From positions 1 through 35,830 of the forward strand of contig NZ_JADGLL010000027.1 in NCBI RefSeq assembly GCF_015235415.1: 35,830 nucleotides of DNA, read 5' to 3'. Below the pieces are notes generated by a model. It was given only the letters and a program-made list of their open reading frames with translations, was not told the origin of the DNA and ran no database searches. This document shows, piece after piece, positions 1 through 7,838 of this stretch. This stretch comes from Microbacterium paludicola. GTDB lineage: Bacteria > Actinomycetota > Actinomycetes > Actinomycetales > Microbacteriaceae. Made by a program: the position numbers and the translations under genes. Each line of letters begins with the position of its first letter. The stretch's first letter is position 1.

Positions 1-50
1 CACCCCGCCTCCGCCCCGAACCGAATCGACGTATCGAAGGTGGTGTCCGT

Positions 51-1004
51 GTGACCCTGACGGCGACGCTGGTGGTTCCTCCCAGCGAGAAGAAGAACAA
101 GAGGTCGGAGCCGTGGCGCGAGCGCAGCGTCTCGGCCCGCCGACGCAGCCTCACCGGCTGGGCGTTCCTGCTCCCGGCGACGCTGCTGATCATCTGGATG
201 AACTTCTGGCCGATGCTGCAGGCGTTCATCCTGTCCCTGCAGACCGGCCGCGGCTCGCGTCTCGGCTTCGCCGAGCCGCTGTGGGCGAACTACGAGCGCC
301 TGCTGCAGGACGACATCTTCCGGATGACCCTGATCACGACCGGCATCTACCTCGTGGTGCAGGTGCCGATCATGCTTGTGCTCGCCCTGCTGCTGGCGAA
401 CCTGCTGAACTCGCCCACCCTGCGGTTCAAGGGGTTCTGGCGCACCGCGATCTTCCTCCCGTGCGCGGTGGGCCTGGTCTCGTACTCGCTGGTGTTCCGC
501 ACGCTGTTCGCCAACGAGGGCCTCGTCAACGACGTCCTGCAGGCCGTCGGTCTGATCTCCGATCCGATCAACTGGCTCGGCCAGCCCGAGACCGCGCGGA
601 CGGTCATCATCCTGGGTCTGCTGTGGCGGTGGACCGGGTACAACATGGTGTTCTTCCTCGCGGCGCTGCAGAACGTCGACCGCTCGACGATCGAGGCGGC
701 CCGCATCGACGGCGCGAACGCGTTCCAGACCTTCTGGTACGTCACCGTGCCGCAGCTGAAGCCGATGATCCTGCTCTGCGCGATCATGTCGACGAACGGC
801 ACGCTCCAGCTGTTCGACGAGTCGTGGGCGCTCACCCAGGGCGGCCCCGCGTACACCTCGATGTCGATGGCGCACTACCTGTACGAGCTCTCGTTCCACA
901 AGAACCCGAACTTCGGCTACGCGGCGGCCCTGTCGTACGCGATCCTCGTGCTGGTCGCGGTGCTCGCGGCCATCCAGATGCGGATCGGAGACAAGCGTGA
1001 CTAA
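51..1004 (+). CDS. Carbohydrate ABC transporter permease (MalF/UgpA type)
   Basis: This 317-aa integral membrane protein should be one half of the membrane channel of a CUT1-family sugar importer. After a basic cytoplasmic N-terminus of about 35 residues the first membrane helix follows, and further hydrophobic segments fit the six-helix fold. The EAA loop that docks the ATPase is visible near residue 215 as EAARIDGANAFQTF. The GTG start has a GA-rich ribosome site (gaaggtggtg) just upstream. It overlaps the next permease gene by 8 bases, so the two are co-translated. The solute-binding protein gene should lie upstream, outside the window. The adjoining beta-galactosidase suggests a galactoside substrate, but this is inferred from context. 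Confidence 0.93.
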   Translation: MTLTATLVVPPSEKKNKRSEPWRERSVSARRRSLTGWAFLLPATLLIIWMNFWPMLQAFILSLQTGRGSRLGFAEPLWANYERLLQDDIFRMTLITTGIYLVVQVPIMLVLALLLANLLNSPTLRFKGFWRTAIFLPCAVGLVSYSLVFRTLFANEGLVNDVLQAVGLISDPINWLGQPETARTVIILGLLWRWTGYNMVFFLAALQNVDRSTIEAARIDGANAFQTFWYVTVPQLKPMILLCAIMSTNGTLQLFDESWALTQGGPAYTSMSMAHYLYELSFHKNPNFGYAAALSYAILVLVAVLAAIQMRIGDKRD

Positions 1005-1806
1005 GGCGATCCGCGCCCTGCCGGGCTACGTCTTCCTCGGGATCGCGGCCATCCTGTCGCTGTTCCCGCTCTACTTCATGGCCGTCTCGGCGACGAACTC
1101 GAGCAAGGATGTGCTCGACTCGCGGATGCTGCCTGGCACCCACCTGTTCGCCAACCTCGCCGCGCTGGTCGAGACGCAGGACCTCGGCGGCGCGATGTGG
1201 AACTCCACGGTCAACGCCGTGGTGACGACCGTCGCCGCCCTGGCGGTGTGCTCGATCGCGGGCTACGGCTTCGAGGTCTACCACTCGCGCGCGAAGGACC
1301 GCCTGATGGGCTTCCTGCTGCTGGCGATCATGATCCCGTTCGCGGCCACCATGATCCCGCTGTTCCAGCTGTTCGCCGAGCTCGACCTGCTCAGCACGAC
1401 GTTCGCGGTCATCCTCCCCGCCGTCTCGACGCCGTTCCTGATCCTGCTGTTCCGGCAGGCATCCCGGTCGTTCCCGCGCGAGATCATCGAGGCCGGCCGG
1501 ATCGACGGCCTCCGTGAGGTCGCGATCTTCCTGCGCCTGTACCTGCCGACGATGCGCCCCACGTTCGCGGCGGCCGCCGTGATCACCTTCATGACCGCGT
1601 GGAACAACTTCCTCTGGCCCAAGGTCGTGCTCGTGAACAACGAGGCGCAGACAATGCCCATGCTCATCGCCAACCTGACGGCCGGCTACGTCACCGATTA
1701 CGGCCTGCTGATGCTCGCCCTGTTGATCGGATCGCTGCCGACCGTCATCGTCTTCTTCGTGCTGCAGCGCAGCTTCGCCGAGGGAATCACAGGAGCCATC
1801 AAGTGA
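997..1806 (+). CDS. Carbohydrate ABC transporter permease (MalG type)
   Basis: A 269-aa second permease of the CUT1 importer, partner of the preceding protein. It has an N-terminal helix (about residues 7-27), several further hydrophobic segments and the EAA loop near residue 165 (EAGRIDGLREVAIFLR), which contacts the ATP-binding subunit. The GTG start lies inside the end of the upstream permease gene, and the stop overlaps the GTG of the beta-galactosidase gene by 4 bases. The three genes therefore form a tightly coupled unit. No ATPase gene is seen; many CUT1 systems share a housekeeping MsiK-type ATPase encoded elsewhere. Confidence 0.93.
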   Translation: MTKAIRALPGYVFLGIAAILSLFPLYFMAVSATNSSKDVLDSRMLPGTHLFANLAALVETQDLGGAMWNSTVNAVVTTVAALAVCSIAGYGFEVYHSRAKDRLMGFLLLAIMIPFAATMIPLFQLFAELDLLSTTFAVILPAVSTPFLILLFRQASRSFPREIIEAGRIDGLREVAIFLRLYLPTMRPTFAAAAVITFMTAWNNFLWPKVVLVNNEAQTMPMLIANLTAGYVTDYGLLMLALLIGSLPTVIVFFVLQRSFAEGITGAIK

Positions 1807-4800
1807 CATCCGACCTGACAAGTGTGACCAGCGTGACCGACCGGATCGCCGATCCGCGCTTCGTGAGCGAGAACCGCCTTCCCGCCCATTCGGATCACCG
1901 GTGGTTCCGGGATGCCGCCGAGGCGGCCACCGGGGCGAGCTCGTTCGAGCGGAGTCTCGCCGGCACGTGGAAGTTCCACTATGCAGAGAACCTCGAGGGC
2001 ACCATCCCCGGGTTCGAGGATCCCGACGTCGACGTGTCGGGATGGGACGACATCCGGGTTCCCGGCCACATCCAGTACCAGGGGTACAGCCGGGCGCAGT
2101 ACTGCAACGTGCAGTACCCATGGGACGGCGTCGAGGACGTCCAGCCGGGCGAGGTGCCGCAGTCGTACAACCCGGTGGGCAGCTACGTCACGACGTTCGC
2201 GCACGAGACCCCGCTGGCGGATGGCGAGCGCCTCACCGTGACCTTCGAGGGTGCGGAGTCGGCCATCGTCGTGTGGCACAACGGCACCTACGTCGGCTAC
2301 GCCACCGACTCGTTCACGCCGTCGGAGTTCGACCTCACCGACACGCTCGTTCCGGGCGAGAACCGCCTCGCGGTGCAGGTGCTGCGCTTCAGCAGCGGCG
2401 CCTGGCTCGAGGACCAGGACTTCTACCGGCTGTCCGGCCTGTTCCGCGATGTCGTGCTGCGGCGGCGCCCGCGCGTGCACGCCGAGGACGTGCGCGTCAG
2501 GACCGAGGTGGCGGATGACCTGGGCGCCGCGACCGTGCGCGTCCGGGTGCGGCTCACGGCGCCGGGCACCGTCACCGCCACGATCGCGGGGCACGGCTCT
2601 GCCCCCGTCGCGCTCGACCCGGCCGGTGACGGCGAGCTCACCATCGCCCTCGACGCCCCGCGCCTGTGGAGCGCCGAGGACCCGTACCTCCACGACCTGC
2701 GCATCGAGGTGCGCGACGACAGCGGCGCGCTCACCGAGCACATCCCGGTCGCCGTCGGCATCCGGCGCTTCGGCATCGAGGACGGCGTGCTGCGCATCAA
2801 CGGCTCGCGCGTTGTGCTGAAAGGCGTCAACCGCCACGAGTTCGGCCTCAACGGACGCGTCATGACCTACGAGGAGACCGAGCAGGACATCCGGATCCTC
2901 AAGGCCGCCGGCGTCGACGCAGTGCGCACCAGCCACTACCCGAACAGCACCTTCTTCTACGAGCTGTGCGACCGCTACGGCCTCTACGTCATCGACGAGA
3001 TGAACCTCGAGACGCACGCCGCGTGGGACGCGGTGGTGCAGGGCCGGTGGACCGAGGCCGACGCGCTGCCGGGAGACCGGCCCGACTGGCTTCCCGCCCT
3101 GCTCGACCGCGCCGCGAGCATGTTCGAGCGCGACAAGAACCACGCGAGCATCGTGATGTGGTCGTGCGGCAACGAGTCGTACGGCGGCACGAACCTGCTC
3201 GCCGTCGCCGACTGGCTGCGCTCGGTCGACGACCGTCCGGTCCACTACGAGGGCATCCGCGCCGATCCGCGCCACCCACAGACGAGCGACGTCACGAGCC
3301 GGATGTACGTGCCGGCCGCCGAGGTCGAGCAGTACCTCGCCGAGCACCGCGAGAAGCCGTACATCCTGTGCGAGTACGCGCACGCGATGGGCAACTCGTT
3401 CGGCGCGGTCGACAAGTACGTCGAGCTCGCCTACCGCGAGCCGCTGTTCCAGGGCGTCTTCGTCTGGGACTTCGCGGATCAGGGGGTCATGCTCACCGAC
3501 GAGCTCGGGCGTCGCTACGGCGGCTACGGCGGCGACAGCGGTGAGGCGCCGCACGACTTCGAGTTCTGCGGCAACGGCCTCGTCCTGCTCGACCGCACGC
3601 CGACCCCGAAGCTGATCGAGCTGAAGCAGCTGTACCAGCCGCTGCACATCGAGGTGACCCGGGAGGGGATCACCGTCGAGAACCGGCACCTGTTCACGGG
3701 CTCGGATGCGTACGACGCGCTCGTCACGCTCTCGCGCGAGGGCGAGGTGCTGCAGACCGCTCCCCTGACGACCGGCGTCGCGCCGGGCGAGACGGCGAGC
3801 TTCCCCGTGCCCGTGGAGCTTCCGGATGAGCCGGGCGAGTACGCGATCGACGTGTCGTTCACAACGCGCGAGGACGCCCCGTGGGCCGCGGCCGGGCACG
3901 AGGTCGCCTCGGCGCAGGGCGTCTTCCGGGTCGGCGCGCCGGCCCGCCCGCGCCGCGCCGGCGCGCCCGTGGTGATCCAGGGCCTTCACAACGTGGGTGT
4001 CCGCGGTGACGGGTTCTCGGCGCTGTTCTCGCGGATCCACGGCGGCCTGCTGTCCTACCGCCTCGGCGCCACGCACGACTCGGGTCGCGAGCTGCTGCGG
4101 TCGATCCCGCGGCCGAACTTCTGGCACGCCCCGACGTCGAACGAGCGCGGCTGGGGGATGACGACCCGCGACGGGCAGTGGCTCGTGGCGAGCCGGTACG
4201 AGCCCGCGCACGACGACCACCCGGCGCCCACGGTCGAGGTGCGGGACGACGCGGTGGTGATCGCGTACCGCCACGACCTGCCGACGGTGCCGGCGAGCGA
4301 GTGCGACCTCGTCTACACGGTGACCGCCGACGGCCGGATCGATGTCGCCCTGACCGTCCGCCCGGGCGAGGGGCTGTCGGACATGCCCGAGTTCGGGCTG
4401 CTTATGGAGACGACCCGGGATCTGGATCGCGTGCGCTGGTACGGCGACGGCCCGCACGAGAGCTACGTCGACCGGCGCAGCGCCTCGCGCCTCGGCGTCT
4501 ACGAGGCCGCGGTCGCCGACATGCTGACGCCGTACATGCGGCCGCAGGAGGCGGGCAACCGCACCGGCGTGCGCTGGGCCGAGGTGACGGATGCGCACGG
4601 CGTCGGCCTGCGGCTGGAGGCGGAAAGCGAGGGCGGGATGGAGTTCTCGGCCCTGCCGTGGACCCCGTTCGAGGTCGAGAACGCGGCCCACCCCGTCGAC
4701 CTGCCGCCGATCCGCAAGACGGTGCTGCGCCCGGCGCTGATGCGCCGCGGCGTGGGCGGCGACGACTCGTGGGGCGCGCTCACGCACCCGGAGCACCGCC

Positions 4801-4874
4801 TCCCGCAGAGCGAGGAGCTGACCTTCCGCTTCTCCTTCCAGGGCATCGGGGGCTCTTCTCGTGACGCGCGTTGA
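1803..4874 (+). CDS. lacZ: GH2 beta-galactosidase, LacZ type
   Basis: A 1023-aa cytoplasmic glycoside hydrolase family 2 enzyme predicted to hydrolyse lactose or other beta-galactosides. Its length is nearly that of the E. coli enzyme. Order of domains: jelly-roll sugar-binding domain (about 50-220), Ig-like domain, TIM barrel (about 335-620), second Ig-like domain, and the C-terminal beta-galactosidase small-chain domain (about 730-1018). The acid/base glutamate is E458 in WSCGNES and the nucleophile is E524 in ILCEYAHAMGNS. The GTG at 1803 was chosen because it overlaps the permease stop (GTGA). The open frame extends about 68 codons upstream, but that stretch lies inside the permease gene. 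It probably handles the sugar imported by the two permeases. Confidence 0.95.
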   Translation: MTSDLTSVTSVTDRIADPRFVSENRLPAHSDHRWFRDAAEAATGASSFERSLAGTWKFHYAENLEGTIPGFEDPDVDVSGWDDIRVPGHIQYQGYSRAQYCNVQYPWDGVEDVQPGEVPQSYNPVGSYVTTFAHETPLADGERLTVTFEGAESAIVVWHNGTYVGYATDSFTPSEFDLTDTLVPGENRLAVQVLRFSSGAWLEDQDFYRLSGLFRDVVLRRRPRVHAEDVRVRTEVADDLGAATVRVRVRLTAPGTVTATIAGHGSAPVALDPAGDGELTIALDAPRLWSAEDPYLHDLRIEVRDDSGALTEHIPVAVGIRRFGIEDGVLRINGSRVVLKGVNRHEFGLNGRVMTYEETEQDIRILKAAGVDAVRTSHYPNSTFFYELCDRYGLYVIDEMNLETHAAWDAVVQGRWTEADALPGDRPDWLPALLDRAASMFERDKNHASIVMWSCGNESYGGTNLLAVADWLRSVDDRPVHYEGIRADPRHPQTSDVTSRMYVPAAEVEQYLAEHREKPYILCEYAHAMGNSFGAVDKYVELAYREPLFQGVFVWDFADQGVMLTDELGRRYGGYGGDSGEAPHDFEFCGNGLVLLDRTPTPKLIELKQLYQPLHIEVTREGITVENRHLFTGSDAYDALVTLSREGEVLQTAPLTTGVAPGETASFPVPVELPDEPGEYAIDVSFTTREDAPWAAAGHEVASAQGVFRVGAPARPRRAGAPVVIQGLHNVGVRGDGFSALFSRIHGGLLSYRLGATHDSGRELLRSIPRPNFWHAPTSNERGWGMTTRDGQWLVASRYEPAHDDHPAPTVEVRDDAVVIAYRHDLPTVPASECDLVYTVTADGRIDVALTVRPGEGLSDMPEFGLLMETTRDLDRVRWYGDGPHESYVDRRSASRLGVYEAAVADMLTPYMRPQEAGNRTGVRWAEVTDAHGVGLRLEAESEGGMEFSALPWTPFEVENAAHPVDLPPIRKTVLRPALMRRGVGGDDSWGALTHPEHRLPQSEELTFRFSFQGIGGSSRDAR

Positions 4875-5127
4875 TCGATCGCAGTTTTTTCGTGGCCGCG
4901 CGCTGATCGATCGCTCGCCCGACGCTTCGCGCCGGGACTCGCGCTCGATGGGCTGTCGCTCCGCTCCATCCGGGCGCGCTGGTTGGCCGCTCCGCGGCAC
5001 GCTCCCTTCGGTCGCGCGTGGGGGCCACAACTCCACCGCGCCCGGTGGGGGCCAGCGCAGCTCTGGTCGTTGAGCGCAGTCGAAACCATCGCCGAGCCAC
5101 ACCACCACCCTCAGTAGGCTGAACTGC
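4875..5127. other. Intergenic stretch with degenerate palindromic repeats
   Basis: No gene is seen in these 253 bases. TGATCGATCGC occurs twice at the left (4872-4882 and 4904-4914) around a TTTTTT run. GC-rich runs rich in CGCTC/GCTCC words follow, and the stretch ends in a TGGTCGTTGAGCG...CGAAACC element at about 5064-5087. Elements of that last kind are common between Microbacterium genes (recalled, not searched). The stretch may help end lacZ transcription, but no convincing terminator hairpin plus T-run is visible. Confidence 0.5.
5065..5087 (+). repeat. Short intergenic repeat, GGTCGTTGAGCG type
   Basis: The 23 bases begin GGTCGTTGAGCG and end CGAAACC. They resemble a dispersed intergenic word found between genes in Microbacteriaceae, usually as a longer palindrome with GAGCGAGCG arms. 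Here the central part is shortened. Recognition is from memory and rests on one copy in this window. Confidence 0.4.
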
Positions 5128-5799
5128 ATGACGTCTTCGCCGTGGTCCTGCATCCTCTGGGACGTGGACGGGACGGTGGCGGATGCGTCGGCCGGCATCC
5201 TGCCGCGCATCACCGAGGTGCTCACCGCGATGGGGCGCACGGCCCCTCCCGCCGAGGAGCTGCGCCACTGGATCGGCCCGCCGATGCTGGAGTCGTTCCA
5301 GCGGCGAGCCCTGCTCTCGCCCGAGGATGCGATGGCCGCCGTGGCCGCGTACCGCGAGCTGGCGTCGCGCGACGGCTATGCGAGCTCCGTCGCCCTGTAC
5401 CCCGGCATCGCCGACCTCATCCGCGAGGTGCACGCCGCCGGCATCCCCCAGGCGACGGCGAGCACAAAGCCGCAGAACCAGGTCGAGGCGATCCTGCGCC
5501 ACTACGACCTCGCCGACGCGTTCACGGCGATCGTCGGCGCCCGCGCCGAGGCAGACGTGCTCGACACGAAGACCGATGTGCTCGGCCGCGCCCTCGAGGG
5601 CCTCGCCGCGGCGGGGATCGACACGTCCCGGCCGGTGCTGATCGGCGATCGTCACCACGACATCGACGGCGGCGCAGATCTCGGCGTGCCGGTCATCTTC
5701 AACCGGTGGGGCTTCGGCACCCCGGGCGAGGAGGACGGCGCCGTCGCTGTCGTCGACGACCCGGCGCAGCTGCGCCGTCTGCTGCTCACGGAAGCCTGA
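5128..5799 (+). CDS. HAD-superfamily hydrolase, phosphoglycolate phosphatase-like
   Basis: A 223-aa cytoplasmic HAD hydrolase. Motif I is WDVDGT with nucleophile D12 and general acid D14. The conserved lysine of motif III is probably K114 in STKPQ, and motif IV is IGDRHHDIDGG around D174. An alpha-helical cap lies between motifs I and II (about 20-90), as in Gph/PGMB-type enzymes. Likely substrates are small phosphate esters such as phosphoglycolate or a sugar phosphate, but the sequence does not decide which. The ATG start follows a long intergenic stretch and the gene is 7 bases from the next one, so they are probably co-transcribed. Confidence 0.88.
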   Translation: MTSSPWSCILWDVDGTVADASAGILPRITEVLTAMGRTAPPAEELRHWIGPPMLESFQRRALLSPEDAMAAVAAYRELASRDGYASSVALYPGIADLIREVHAAGIPQATASTKPQNQVEAILRHYDLADAFTAIVGARAEADVLDTKTDVLGRALEGLAAAGIDTSRPVLIGDRHHDIDGGADLGVPVIFNRWGFGTPGEEDGAVAVVDDPAQLRRLLLTEA

Positions 5800-5806
5800 G
5801 CCGCGC

Positions 5807-7072
5807 GTGGACGTCACCGAGATCGAGCCGCTCGGGTGGATCATCCCGGCGCTCGTCGTCTTCGGGTCGGCCGCGGTCCTCGCCGTCGTCGTTGTGCTCG
5901 CCGTGCGCTACGCCCGCCGCGGGCCGGGCGCGCGCCGTCGCGCGGCCGCCTCTGTCGAGCGGGCCGGCGTCGCTCTGGTGCGCCTCGACGACGCGACCGA
6001 CGAGCTCGAGCTCGAGGTCGGCCTCTCCGGGGCGCTGTACGGCGGCGGTGCGCCCGCATCCCTGCGCCGAGCGCGGATGACAGCCCAGCACACGCGGGAT
6101 GACGCGTTCGCGACGTATCGGGATCTGATGGATCCGGATGCACCCCCGGCAGTCGTCGACCGTGCCGCCCGCGAGCTGCTGCGCCGCATCGAGCGCGCCT
6201 CGCGCACGATCGACACCGCCCGCGCCGAGCACCGCGCGTGGATCGATCAGCACGTCACGGCGGCCGAGCAGATCGACGCCGCCGAGCGCCGCCTCGTCGA
6301 GCTGCGGGCGCGGATGGGAGATCCGGGCGCGCTGCTGCGCGAACTCGACAAGCGCGCTGACCGCAGCGAGTGGGGCGAGGCCGAGCGCGCCGCCGAGGCC
6401 GCGCGCTCCGCGGTCGCACTGGCCGAGCAGCACCTCGCCGCGGCGCGGGCCGGGGCGCAGGATCCGTCGCGGTCGGCCCTGGAGGATCTCGCCGCGGCCG
6501 AGCGGGCGCTGCGCCGCGCCGACGCCGAATCGCGCGCGCTCGAGGAGATGCATCGTCTTGTCACGCAGGCGGGGCTCGCCGTCGGCGACGAGATCGCGGC
6601 CGCACGTGCGGCGATCCGCTCGGCGACCGGCATCCGCGCGGCGCTCCCGCCCGACGAAGCGGAGGTGCTCGGCGACGAGATCCGCTGGGCGAGCGGCGAG
6701 CTTGCGCGCATCGAGCCCACCGCTACGCGCCGGCCGGTCTCGGCGAACGAGGCCATCGCCCGGGTGCGAGAGCGCCTGGATGCCGCTCTCGCCGACGCAC
6801 ACACCGCGCAGCAGCGCCTCCGCGGGGCGCGCAGCGCGCTGCCGGGGACCCTCGCAGCGGCACGCAGCGCGGTCGGCCGTGCGGAGGCGGCACTCCCCGA
6901 TCGCGCCGCGGGGCTCGAGGCGCGGGTGCGGCTCGACACCGCGCGGCAAGAGCTTGCCGACGCGCGTCAGATGGCCGATCCGGTCGAGGCGCTGGATGCG
7001 GCGCGCCGCGCCATCCGTCACGCGGAGGACGCCAAGGCGCTCGCCGACTACGGCAGGCTCGCGCGCGACTGA
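5807..7072 (+). CDS. Membrane-anchored Ala/Arg-rich coiled-coil protein
   Basis: A 421-aa protein of unrecognised function. Residues about 9-31 form one membrane helix, followed by a basic RYARRG stop-transfer signal. The rest is almost entirely helical and rich in Ala, Arg, Glu and Asp, with heptad-like runs that suggest long coiled coils. No enzyme motif is visible. The topology predicts a short outside N-terminus and a large cytoplasmic coiled-coil body, which would suit a scaffold or septation-type (EzrA-like) role, but that is inference. The GTG start lies 7 bases after the HAD gene stop. It converges on the cold-shock gene. Confidence 0.72.
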   Translation: MDVTEIEPLGWIIPALVVFGSAAVLAVVVVLAVRYARRGPGARRRAAASVERAGVALVRLDDATDELELEVGLSGALYGGGAPASLRRARMTAQHTRDDAFATYRDLMDPDAPPAVVDRAARELLRRIERASRTIDTARAEHRAWIDQHVTAAEQIDAAERRLVELRARMGDPGALLRELDKRADRSEWGEAERAAEAARSAVALAEQHLAAARAGAQDPSRSALEDLAAAERALRRADAESRALEEMHRLVTQAGLAVGDEIAAARAAIRSATGIRAALPPDEAEVLGDEIRWASGELARIEPTATRRPVSANEAIARVRERLDAALADAHTAQQRLRGARSALPGTLAAARSAVGRAEAALPDRAAGLEARVRLDTARQELADARQMADPVEALDAARRAIRHAEDAKALADYGRLARD

Positions 7073-7095
7073 CGCGGGTTCCCGGGCACAAACAA

Positions 7096-7121
7096 GGGCC
7101 CGATGCCGAAGCACCGGACCC
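7096..7121 (-). terminator. Intrinsic terminator of the cold-shock gene
   Basis: On the minus strand an 11-bp stem (two G-U pairs) closes on a TTCG tetraloop and is followed by TTGTTTGTG. It begins about 42 bases after the cspA stop. On the plus strand the same hairpin has no T-run, so it mainly serves cspA, although it may also hinder read-through from the converging coiled-coil gene. Confidence 0.8.
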
Positions 7122-7163
7122 TGGCTGCCAGCCGCGTGAACGCGGAGGCGGAGATATCGGGGA

Positions 7164-7370
7164 TCAGATGGGGCGGATGTTCTCCGCCTGCAGGCCCTTG
7201 GGGCCCTGCGCGATCTCGAACTCCACGCGCTGGTTCTCTTCCAGCGAGCGGTATCCGGATGCCTCGATCGCGGTGTAGTGAGCGAAGACGTCAGAGCCGC
7301 CCTCGTCGGGAGAGATGAAGCCGAAGCCCTTCTCCGAGTTGAACCACTTGACGGTGCCCTGCGTAGCCAT
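7164..7370 (-). CDS. cspA: Cold-shock protein, CspA family
   Basis: A 68-aa single OB-fold protein that binds single-stranded nucleic acid and acts as an RNA chaperone. The RNP1 motif KGFGFI (14-19) and RNP2 motif DVFAH (27-31) are intact, with the aromatic cluster W9, F10, F16, F18, F29 and H31. Length and sequence are typical of actinobacterial CspA. The ATG is preceded by an AAGAA-type ribosome site. Upstream (7371-7500 on the plus strand) is free of genes and probably carries the promoter and a 5' leader; no clear cold-box was identified. Confidence 0.97.
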   Translation of the reverse strand: MATQGTVKWFNSEKGFGFISPDEGGSDVFAHYTAIEASGYRSLEENQRVEFEIAQGPKGLQAENIRPI

Positions 7371-7529
7371 TTACTGCCGTTCTTCTTGATTGAAACCGGC
7401 GCGAGAATCGTGCCGACGCTCCCCACGGTAACGGAGTCGCCTGCGAACGGCTAGGGAAGATCCGATTAAGACGCAACAGATGGCCCACTCGGTGGGAGCG
7501 CAGGCGGATCCACAGGTCAGCGCGGGCTG
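7371..7529 (-). promoter_or_regulatory. Upstream region and probable leader of cspA
   Basis: About 160 bases without a coding gene separate cspA from the small-RNA terminator. On the minus strand TTGCGT followed 17 bases later by TAGCCG could be a promoter, leaving a leader of about 70 bases. The match is weak and is offered only as a candidate. Confidence 0.3.
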
Positions 7530-7597
7530 AAAAAGGAGCGGCCCTCACCGAAGGGGGGATTCAGTGAGGGCCGGACGACCATTTGGGGGGCGTCTCG
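7530..7597 (-). ncRNA. 6C-type small RNA
   Basis: Reading the minus strand, two hairpins follow each other, each with a run of six cytosines. The first is GACG-CCCCCC...-CGTC (7574-7594). The second has a perfect 9-bp stem, GGCCCTCAC/GTGAGGGCC (7540-7548 with 7564-7572), and CCCCCC in its loop. The second hairpin is followed by CTCCTTTTT and so doubles as the terminator. A TAATCT (7601-7606) sits where a -10 box would be, giving a transcript of about 68 nt. Paired C-rich loops with a terminator stem are the hallmark of the actinobacterial 6C RNA family (called B11 in mycobacteria). Recognition is from the pattern; covariance scoring was not possible. Exact ends are approximate. Confidence 0.72.
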
Positions 7598-7693
7598 GAA
7601 AGATTACCCGAAGAATCGGCAACTTGTCCCCCATTCGGAGGACATCCGCGATCACTTGATCAGGGAACGCGACCACTCGATCACCGGGAACGA

Positions 7694-7726
7694 CGAAGGC
7701 CCCGGATCTGGGATCCGGGGCCTTCG
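7694..7726 (-). terminator. Displaced terminator of tRNA-Leu
   Basis: A perfect 15-bp stem (CGAAGGCCCCGGATC and its complement) with a 3-base loop. It lies 5 bases beyond the left copy of the 16-bp repeat that matches the 3' end of tRNA-Leu. Before the IS481 insertion it would have started about 6 bases after the tRNA CCA end on the minus strand. It has only a weak T-run on either strand. Confidence 0.6.
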
Positions 7727-7731
7727 TTTCG

Positions 7732-7747
7732 CTGGTGCGCGAGGGGG
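7732..7747. repeat. Left target-site repeat of the IS481 element
   Basis: CTGGTGCGCGAGGGGG is identical to 9054-9069, where it forms the 3' end of tRNA-Leu(CAG). The two copies flank the TGT...ACA ends of the insertion element exactly, as expected for a target-site duplication. 16 bp is at or just beyond the usual IS481 range, so one base may match by chance. Confidence 0.85.
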
Positions 7748-7838
7748 TGTCTGGTTTCAGGACATCGTGAACGGGTGTCTCTGGACATCGTGAACGCTCC
7801 GGTCGCGGCGGCGAGGATGTCTCAGGACATCGTGAACG

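Noticed and set aside
1698..5240. A 1180-codon open frame on the minus strand across lacZ
   Set aside because: It runs antisense to a fully conserved GH2 enzyme with intact catalytic motifs. Its Arg/Val/Ala-rich composition is typical of antisense frames in high-GC DNA.
7540..7572. Hairpin read simply as a terminator of the IS element or tRNA
   Set aside because: The tRNA already has its own hairpin nearer its end. The C6 loops, the second C6 hairpin and the -10 box fit a 6C RNA better.
7760..7838. CRISPR-like array from three copies of a 14-base word
   Set aside because: Repeats are too short and unevenly spaced, and they match the IS481 terminal repeat.
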